From Lachnospiraceae bacterium XBB2008 (GTDB taxonomy: Bacteria; Bacillota; Clostridia; Lachnospirales; Lachnospiraceae), in the NCBI GenBank assembly GCA_900102235.1, contig FMVL01000004.1:444822-508821 (forward strand): DNA of 64,000 nucleotides, written 5' to 3'. The translations under genes and the position numbers were made by a program. This document shows, piece after piece, positions 59,349 through 64,000 of the stretch; the stretch's first letter is position 1; each line of letters opens with the position of its first letter. Below the pieces are notes generated by a model that was given only the letters and a program-made list of their open reading frames with translations, ran no database searches and had not been told where the DNA came from.

Positions 59349-60393
59349 ATGGCTGAAGCAAACCCAAAAACTGAAATGGTTCCTGTCGATTTACGAGAGA
59401 TGTCTCTCGAATCGCTTGTTTATACTATCCGAGGTCAGCAAGTTATGCTTGACAGTGATCTTGCTACAATCTACGGATATGAAGTAAAGAGGTTAAATGA
59501 GCAAGTCAAGCGCAATAAAGAACGTTTCCCTGAAGACTTTATGTTTAGATTAACTGAAGATGAAATTCCCATATCTTTAAGGTCGCAATTTGCGACCTTA
59601 AACGAAGACGGCAATAAAAGGGGAGCGCATAGGAAATATCTGCCATATGCATTTACGGAGCAGGGGGTTAACATGCTAGCCACTGTGCTAAAAGGCGAAA
59701 TAGCAGTAAGGCAAAGCATTGCGATTATGAGAGCATTCCGAGAAATGCGGCATTTTATTCAGCAGAACCTTCAGTTCGTCACAAAGGATGAATTGAAGAT
59801 ATTACGGGAAACAATGGAGGAGAGTTCCCATAAGATCAGTATCAGACAGGATAAAACCGAGATTAGACAAGACGAGACTGACGCAAAATCGAAGCAATCA
59901 ATGAGAGTATCCAGAAAATCAATGATAATTTCGTACTTGATACTGAATTAAAAAACTTCGTGATATACAAAGGGCAAAAACTCGAATCAGATGTAGCATA
60001 TATAGACATATACAAAAAGCCAAACACACGATATATGTTATAGATGACTATGTCAGCATAAAAACGCTGCATCTGCTATCACACAAGAATCCCGGTGTTC
60101 ATGTGATTCTGTTTACAGAAAACGGATTCGGACGCAGCCGAGATCGTTTGACGGCAACTGAGGTTACAGATTTTAATAACGAATATTCCACAATACAAAT
60201 AAAGCCTAATCCTGACTGCCACGACAGGTTTATCATATTAGATTATGGCACTAAAACGGAAAAGGCGTTTCACTGTGGCGCATCGAGTAAAGATGCCGGG
60301 AATAAAGTATGTTGTATAAATGCTATAGAAAGCATAAGTCTTTTACAGCCGATAATAGTCAAACTACTTCAGAACCCTGATAAGATATTGTAA
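59349..60393 (+). pseudogene. ORF6N-domain gene broken by two frameshifts
   Basis: ATG at 59349 with AAAGGA. The N-terminal ORF6N (phage antirepressor-type DNA-binding) domain is intact: RGQQVMLDSDLATIYGYEVK, NKERFPEDFMFRLTEDE, FTEQGVNMLATVLK. At 59885-59888 (AAAA) one base appears missing; the reading continues in another frame (AKIEAINESIQKINDNFVL, LKNFVIYKGQKLESDVAYID). At about 60013-60021 a second single-base loss shifts again into the C-terminal domain (KHTIYVIDDYVSIKTLHLLS ... HDRFIILDYG), which ends at 60393. Restored, it would be about 348 residues, the normal length. Both losses are in A-rich runs, so sequencing error is possible. Confidence 0.83.
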
Positions 60394-60431
60394 TTTTTTC
60401 AACTTGACAAAATGTCGAAATCCCTTACCTC

Positions 60432-60500
60432 AACTTCCTGCGGAGGCATTAGCCTTCGTGATTCCAAAACGCCCTTCATATAACTGCCGTGCATATTCCG
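60432..60500 (+). repeat. Triple-hairpin intergenic element, copy C (5' truncated)
   Basis: Keeps the end of hairpin 2, hairpin 3 (GGAGGC-ATTA-GCC) and the tail (ATTCCAAAACGCCCTTCATATAAC, CCGTGCATATTCCGG split here into parts) but lacks hairpin 1. Sits between the ORF6N pseudogene and the short hicA. Confidence 0.82.
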
Positions 60501-60519
60501 GTGATCTCTGGCGATAAAA

Positions 60520-60548
60520 TTGACTTATACACAATATTGTGTAATTAT
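60520..60548 (+). promoter_or_regulatory. Promoter with 16-bp palindromic operator of the second hic locus
   Basis: TTGACT (60520-60525), 17-bp spacer, AATTAT (60543-60548) or TAATTA one base earlier. The spacer holds the perfect palindrome TACACAATATTGTGTA (60528-60543). Confidence 0.7.
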
Positions 60549-60560
60549 GGATATGAGTAA

Positions 60561-60668
60561 GTGATACAACGAAAAAAGGCGATAAAACTGCTCGAATCGA
60601 ACGGTTATGAACTTAAACGAAGAGGCGGTAACCACGATATCTATTACAATAAAACGGGAGGGATCTAA
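60561..60668 (+). CDS. Very short HicA-like toxin (35 residues, probably truncated)
   Basis: GTG start; reads the N-terminal half of a HicA toxin: KKAIKLLESNGYELKRRG then GNHDIYYN, with the catalytic His, and ends KTGGI. Usual HicA proteins continue for 25-40 residues with a second strand and helix, missing here. Its TAA overlaps the hicB ATG by one base (TAATG), so the junction is exact and coupled. Either a deletion derivative kept for translation of hicB or a minimal toxin. No ribosome site is clear before the GTG. Confidence 0.6.
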   Translation: MIQRKKAIKLLESNGYELKRRGGNHDIYYNKTGGI

Positions 60669-61054
60669 TGAAATATATATACTCAGCCATGTTCACAACA
60701 GATGATAAAAAGATATACGCACGCATTCCGGACTTACCCGGATGCATATCTACCGGATCAGATTTTGAAGATGCCATCAACCAGATTACTGATGCCGCAA
60801 GTGGTTGGCTGGTCGTGGCAGAGGATGAAGATCTGGATATACCACCGGCCACACCTCAACAGGATCTGCCTCACGAGGAAGGCGCCGTATACTCGCTTAT
60901 ACGTATCGATACTATCGCCTACAGAGCAAAAACAGACACACATGCTATTCGCAAAAATGTATCTTTACCGGCCTGGATGGCTGCTCTCGCAGATAAAAGA
61001 GGGATCAACTGCTCGCAGGTTTTGCAGGAAGGGCTTCGTCGGATATTGTCGTAG
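60668..61054 (+). CDS. hicB: HicB family antitoxin
   Basis: 128 residues. The opening YSAMFTTDDKKIYARIPDLP and GCISTGSDFEDAINQITDAA is the classical HicB fold; VVAEDEDLDIPPATPQQDLP follows, and the C-terminal ribbon-helix-helix or HTH part is KNVSLPAWMAALADKRGINC with SQVLQEGLRRIL. GGGAGGG precedes the ATG. Intact although the partner toxin is only 35 residues; it may serve as an orphan antitoxin or a regulator. Confidence 0.92.
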   Translation: MKYIYSAMFTTDDKKIYARIPDLPGCISTGSDFEDAINQITDAASGWLVVAEDEDLDIPPATPQQDLPHEEGAVYSLIRIDTIAYRAKTDTHAIRKNVSLPAWMAALADKRGINCSQVLQEGLRRILS

Positions 61055-61087
61055 TTCGGCTTGCATCCCGCCCCAATATATGCTAAA

Positions 61088-61197
61088 TTCATAATCACTC
61101 AATTCTATGAGTGCATAAGGAAGACTCATCTTCCTGCGGAGGCATTAGCCTCTGACATTCCTAAACAACGCCAAATGTAACTACCGTGCATATCCGT
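61088..61197 (+). repeat. Triple-hairpin intergenic element, copy D
   Basis: As copy A, with hairpin 1 CACTCA/TGAGTG and hairpin 2 GGAAGA/TCTTCC (61119-61134) in place of GGAGGA/TCCTCC, one base pair changed on both sides. Upstream TATGCTAAATTCATAAT also matches copy A. Precedes the Rpn-like nuclease gene. Confidence 0.88.
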
Positions 61198-61268
61198 GGC
61201 TTTATTGCAGTGGAGTTCCCGGAAAGAAATGAACGGCTTGTAATCATTTTCATTATTGAGGAGGTTTT

Positions 61269-62189
61269 ATGCAAAAAACAACCATTACACCCACTATGTC
61301 TCCGTACAGCACGCCTGACTTTGCACATGCATCAGGTCAGGTGGCCTACAACATGACAAACGATTATCTATTTCACCACGTCTTACAGACCGACAAATAT
61401 GCTCTGAAGGGACTTGTTGCAGCGTTACTTCACATGGATCCGGCTTTCATTGATTCACTCGAAAATCGGAATCCTATCATGCTGGGTGATCATATCTCTG
61501 AAAAATCCTTCATACTCGATATCCTTATTTGCTTCAATGACGGCAATATCATGAACCTTGAGATGCAGGTCAAGAACCTGAAAAACTGGATTCCGCGATC
61601 TCTCAGCTATCTGTGCCGGGAATTCGACAGGCTCGACCACGGTGATGATTACAACGACGTCAAGTCAGCATACCATATCGGCTTCCTTGACTATACCCTA
61701 TTCCCGGATCATCCTGAATTTTATGCAACATATCATATGCGGAATGATAAAGACTATTATCTGTATAGTGACATTTTCACACTGTCAGTGATAGAATTGA
61801 ACCATACAGATATGGCAACTAAAGAGGATCAAGTCTATGGCATCGACACCTGGGCTTCGCTCTTCAAAGCAACCACATGGGAGGAGATAAAAATGCTAGC
61901 TCAAACAGATCCATATATTGAATCAGCAGCTCATTCAATGTACAGCAGCGTCACAGATCCTGCCATACTTGATCTGTGCCGTAAACGAGATGAAGAGATC
62001 CGTGGTGATATCCGCCGTCGAGAGAGACTTGCCGAGCAGGATAAACAGATTGCCGAGCAGGATAAACAGATTGCCGAGCAGGATAAACAGATTGCCGAGC
62101 AGGACAAGCAGATCGCCGAGCAGGACAAGCAGATCGCCGAGCTTGAAAAAGAGAATGCCGAACTAAGAAAGTTGCTCGCCTCCAAGTAA
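61269..62189 (+). CDS. Rpn/PD-(D/E)XK nuclease family protein (transposase-like)
   Basis: 306 residues. NMTNDYLFHHVLQTDKYALK at the N-terminus, the nuclease core with Asp in KSFILDILICFNDGN and ExQ in NLEMQVKNLKNWIPRSLSYL, and YHIGFLDYTLFPDHPEFYA: the Rpn/PDDEXK_2 family, often annotated as transposases, with recA-independent recombination reported for Rpn proteins. The C-terminus is a coiled coil of five exact EQDKQIA heptads (about 256-290) plus IAELEKENAELRKL. GAGGAGG precedes the ATG. A relic of a related 3' end lies at 57428. Confidence 0.88.
   Translation: MQKTTITPTMSPYSTPDFAHASGQVAYNMTNDYLFHHVLQTDKYALKGLVAALLHMDPAFIDSLENRNPIMLGDHISEKSFILDILICFNDGNIMNLEMQVKNLKNWIPRSLSYLCREFDRLDHGDDYNDVKSAYHIGFLDYTLFPDHPEFYATYHMRNDKDYYLYSDIFTLSVIELNHTDMATKEDQVYGIDTWASLFKATTWEEIKMLAQTDPYIESAAHSMYSSVTDPAILDLCRKRDEEIRGDIRRRERLAEQDKQIAEQDKQIAEQDKQIAEQDKQIAEQDKQIAELEKENAELRKLLASK
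62031..62135. repeat. Five tandem 21-bp repeats inside the Rpn-like gene
   Basis: GCCGAGCAGGATAAACAGAT-T type unit, 5 copies; the first three are identical and the last two share GAC/AAG/ATC codon changes. Each codes one coiled-coil heptad, so copy number can change without frameshift. Confidence 0.93.
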
Positions 62190-62205
62190 CTACCCATTAC
62201 TATCA

Positions 62206-62232
62206 GAGCCGCATCGAAAGATGCGGCTCTTG
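62206..62232 (+). terminator. Hairpin terminator with GAAA loop (element copy 2)
   Basis: GAGCCGCATC-GAAA-GATGCGGCTC followed by TTGTTATT, 17 bp after the Rpn-like stop. Same hairpin as 51099 and 62803. Confidence 0.8.
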
Positions 62233-62260
62233 TTATTGGCGAAGTATGGCTTACGCCGGA

Positions 62261-62380
62261 TCACTCCTGATCGTCCTCATTCGGTGTGCGAACCGCTCCG
62301 CGCTTCGCACGTTCCTCTTCGTCCTCGCGTTTCTTCTTGGAAACGGCCCATGCTCCGAGTCCTGCTTCAATCACAGCCAT
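62261..62380 (-). pseudogene. Relic of an adhesin 3' end (anchor tail only)
   Basis: Minus-strand reading of 39 codons: MAVIEAGLGAWAVSKKKRED then EEERAKRGAVRTPNEDDQE and stop, matching the membrane helix end and charged tail of the big adhesins (LGAWAVSKKKR ... EDDQE). The rest of the gene is gone. The tail contains an inserted 7-bp inverted repeat (GTGCGAA/TTCGCAC). Confidence 0.75.
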
Positions 62381-62495
62381 CAACGTTACAATATGATTAA
62401 AAAAGAGGACCAGATTACTCCGATCCTCTCAAGTATGTGTCCGCAAACACATACCCCAATTCGTACTCGTAGTATACACCAAGATAACACTTAAT

Positions 62496-62786
62496 TCAAT
62501 GGGTTAAAACATACGTCCATAAAATAGATATTCTGTTACTCAGATCCGGATGAATCACAATGGCAGAGACATTAGCATTTACGGCTTTTCTGTATTTATC
62601 TGTAATATTTTTAAATTCTCTGAGAAAAGCCTTTATTTCAGTCCGGGGAATATTCAGCAAAACCATGAAATACACCATAAGGATTATATAATCACCTATG
62701 GTTTTAAAGTTGACATACGGTAACCCAATCTCTTGTACAAGACATTGCTTCATTGCTTTGTTACAATCCATCCAGAAGCCAAACAC
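62496..62786 (-). CDS. Possible small protein of unknown function
   Basis: 96 residues from a GTG; an ATG five codons in is an alternative. Hydrophobic middle (IGDYIILMVYFMVLLNIP) and a charged, then hydrophobic, second half. I do not recognise it, and no ribosome site is clear. It lies in an AT-rich stretch between two adhesin-end relics. It could be a chance ORF; the only support is that the frame is open across most of the gap. Confidence 0.3.
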   Translation of the reverse strand: MFGFWMDCNKAMKQCLVQEIGLPYVNFKTIGDYIILMVYFMVLLNIPRTEIKAFLREFKNITDKYRKAVNANVSAIVIHPDLSNRISILWTYVLTH

Positions 62787-62802
62787 ATAAAAAGCACATT
62801 GA

Positions 62803-62935
62803 GCCGCATCGAAAGATGCGGCTCTTGTTATTGCCTGGCGAAGTGTGGCTTACACCAGATCACTCCTGATCGTCCTCATTCGGTGTGCGAACCGCTCCGC
62901 GCTTCGCACATTCCTCTTCGTCCTCTCACGTTCTT
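62803..62935. repeat. Copy 3 of the hairpin plus adhesin-end relic
   Basis: GAGCCGCATC-GAAA-GATGCGGCTC at 62803-62826, then the last twenty or so adhesin codons on the minus strand (stop at 62860-62862; reading EDEEECAKRGAVRTPNEDDQ), cut off by an in-frame stop. Nearly identical to 62206-62330, so one derives from the other. Confidence 0.82.
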
Positions 62936-62941
62936 CGGTAG

Positions 62942-63025
62942 CTATTTAAATAGATTACTGTGAGTACCGGTATCGATAAGAATCAACTTCAATCCTTCAT
63001 CGTCTTTGGAATTCACCGGTTGGGA
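62942..63025 (-). pseudogene. C-terminal stub of a YafQ-like toxin
   Basis: 28 codons ending LKLILIDTGTHSNLFK then stop, closely like the end of the intact YafQ at 50785 (LILELIRTGSHSELF). Everything before is missing. It starts 5 bp after the stop of the antitoxin-like gene 63031, the place a toxin gene would be expected. Confidence 0.72.
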
Positions 63026-63030
63026 TTATA

Positions 63031-63243
63031 TTACACATTTAAAGCCACCATTAAATCCTTAACTGACTTGTATTCTCCGAGAAGATTCTTCCCTTCCAGA
63101 GCATCATCAATAGCCTTCTGTGTCTTCTTGCTTATTGCTTCCGGATGACTCTGAACATACAGAAAATCTATGGAATTATTGATATACTCCTTTTCGGAAT
63201 CACTTAATAATGTGAACAAAGGATTAAGAGATATGCTCGACAT
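63031..63243 (-). CDS. Orphan RelB/DinJ-like antitoxin
   Basis: 70 residues from ATG 63243 (GGTGAG upstream); an open frame of 14 more codons is unsupported. SLNPLFTLLSDSEKEYINNS, then a helix with SKKTQKAIDDALEGKN, and the tail GEYKSVKDLMVALNV, which is the toxin-wrapping C-terminus typical of RelB/DinJ/StbD antitoxins. The N-terminal DNA-binding part is short or diverged. Only a 28-codon stub of a YafQ-like toxin follows, so the module has lost its toxin. Family call is moderate. Confidence 0.65.
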   Translation of the reverse strand: MSSISLNPLFTLLSDSEKEYINNSIDFLYVQSHPEAISKKTQKAIDDALEGKNLLGEYKSVKDLMVALNV

Positions 63244-63271
63244 ATTCTCACCACGCTTTCTGCTTAACTGT

Positions 63272-63300
63272 GGTGACCTTCCCAAAATGGGAAGGTCACC
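63272..63300. terminator. Strong 13-bp hairpin downstream of the second adhesin
   Basis: GGTGACCTTCCCA-AAA-TGGGAAGGTCACC, perfect stem. Lies 33 bp past the adhesin stop and 29 bp before the orphan antitoxin ATG. No T-run follows on the minus strand, so termination is likely but not certain. Confidence 0.55.
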
Positions 63301-63332
63301 GGCTAATTCAACAATTAATCAATTCTTACTAC

Positions 63333-64000
63333 TTACTCCTGATCATCCTCTTCGGAGAGTTCCTCTTCGTCCTCGCGTTTCTTCTTGGAAACTGCCCATG
63401 CTCCGAGTGCTGCTGACGATGTTCCCATCAGGGTCATCATAGCCATCATCGAGTTAGCATCTCCGGTACCGGGACTACGACGAGCTCCAAGTACTGCGCC
63501 TCCGCGTCCGCGACGGGCTCCGAGTACTGCTGCTGCTCTGTTTGCTCCAAGAACCTCCTGATCTGTGTCAGTATCAGTATCCGTGTCTGTATCAGTATCC
63601 GTATCAGTGTCTGTATCGGTGTCCGTATCAGTATCAGTATCGGTATCGGTATCTGTGTCGGTATCTGAATCGCTGTCACTATCAGTATCGTTTTCTGTAC
63701 GTTTCTCCCAAGGATAATACCTGTACTCGGTAGTTCTCCTGAAGGCTACGCTGTAAGTGAATGAAGGATCAAGGATCTTCTCAGTGTACTCACATCCAGC
63801 CTCTCCGGTTACACCAAACTTGATGTTCTTATCAACATCTGCGAAGCTTCTAGTTGCTGTATAAGGTGTTCTCTGGAGCTTAAATGCCACTCCGGAAAGA
63901 TCACCGGTAAGTTTTACAGCCTCATATTGCAATCCGGTGAGAGATCCCTGGCTTCTCACTGCATCGTACTGCTTTCCGGTAAGCGTTCCCGTAGTCTTCA
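63333..64000 (-). CDS. Second stalked wall-anchored surface protein (5' end outside window)
   Basis: C-terminal part of at least 222 residues; the frame is open to the window edge, so an internal GTG at 63959 is not the start. Short repeats at the edge (LTGKQYDAV, LTGLQYEAV, LTGDLSGVA), a domain with FADVDKNIKFGVTGEAGCEY and DPSFTYSVAFRRTTEYRYYP, which parallels DPDFTYTINFKRSTTDLRYR of the big adhesin, an Asp/Ser/Thr stalk, two VLGARR motifs, the SPGTGD signal, a hydrophobic helix and a KKKRED tail. The last 60 residues are almost identical to the 51170 protein, suggesting gene conversion or shared sortase constraint. Anchoring by sortase is inferred. Confidence 0.88.
   Translation of the reverse strand, partial: KTTGTLTGKQYDAVRSQGSLTGLQYEAVKLTGDLSGVAFKLQRTPYTATRSFADVDKNIKFGVTGEAGCEYTEKILDPSFTYSVAFRRTTEYRYYPWEKRTENDTDSDSDSDTDTDTDTDTDTDTDTDTDTDTDTDTDTDTDTDTDQEVLGANRAAAVLGARRGRGGAVLGARRSPGTGDANSMMAMMTLMGTSSAALGAWAVSKKKREDEEELSEEDDQE
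63562..63692. repeat. Hexamer-type repeat coding the stalk of the second surface protein
   Basis: About 21 imperfect hexamers (GTATCA, GTGTCT, GTATCG) coding Asp-Thr and Asp-Ser, same type as 51379-51537. Confidence 0.9.

Noticed and set aside
58311..61197. Integron-like attC cassette array
   Set aside because: The elements look like cassette spacers, but their two ends are not complementary to each other, no paired GTTRRRY/RYYYAAC cores bound the palindrome, cassettes carry their own promoters, and no integrase is in view.

Overview
The window looks like chromosomal DNA of an anaerobic, Gram-positive Clostridia bacterium, most likely a Lachnospiraceae (Butyrivibrio/Roseburia-like) species. 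This rests on the gene families (DUF1934, DUF5711, a YafQ/DinJ pair, a PD-(D/E)XK nuclease of the transposase type, wall-anchored proteins with VLGARR tails, a non-oxidative ispE pathway), strong AGGAGG ribosome binding sites and moderate GC. No rRNA or species-specific marker is present, so the family is an inference. || Layout: 1-7143 is mostly housekeeping: the end of trkA with trkH (K+ uptake), a secreted NlpC/P60 wall hydrolase, a small membrane protein, a DUF1934 protein, ispE and a GntR regulator. 7178-42097 is one long leftward cell-surface polysaccharide locus: glycosyltransferases (GT2, GT4, two GT11), an initiating sugar-phosphate transferase, a pyruvyl transferase, two asparagine-synthase-like amidotransferases, a sugar formyltransferase, a TviB/TviC-like uronic-acid pair, a WbpM-like dehydratase with a DegT aminotransferase, an RffA-like aminotransferase, a GNAT acetyltransferase, an O-antigen-ligase-like polymerase, three large GT-C-like membrane proteins, GtrA and GtrB-like proteins, an acyltransferase and a PglK-like ABC flippase. 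The genes overlap or abut, so it reads as one or a few operons. Read together, they predict an acidic, amidated, formylated and pyruvylated, amino-sugar-rich glycan. || 42122-49980 returns to core genes: ATP-grasp, CvpA-like and DUF5711 proteins, galM, recR-ybaB-dnaX and pfkA. A tRNA-Ser(CGA) at 50354-50444, preceded by a copy of its own 5' half, marks the border of an accessory region. || 50496-64000 is accessory: DinJ/YafQ, a 1995-residue repeat adhesin with an Asp/Ser/Thr stalk and a non-canonical SPGTGD sorting signal, an XRE regulator with a CdiA-CT-like nuclease, HicAB, a broken ORF6N gene, HicB with a 35-codon HicA, an Rpn-type nuclease, a decayed DinJ/YafQ pair and the start of a second adhesin of the same type. 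Four copies of a roughly 110-bp triple-hairpin element separate the toxin-antitoxin-like cassettes, with one compensatory base change in a stem. || Other structure not explained by genes: a 56-bp palindromic element (two copies before pfkA, one before the acetyltransferase sub-operon) whose outer stem covaries and which abuts a TATAAT box each time; direct duplication of the last codons plus stop just downstream of four separate genes; and scattered copies of the adhesin 3' end with its adjoining hairpin.
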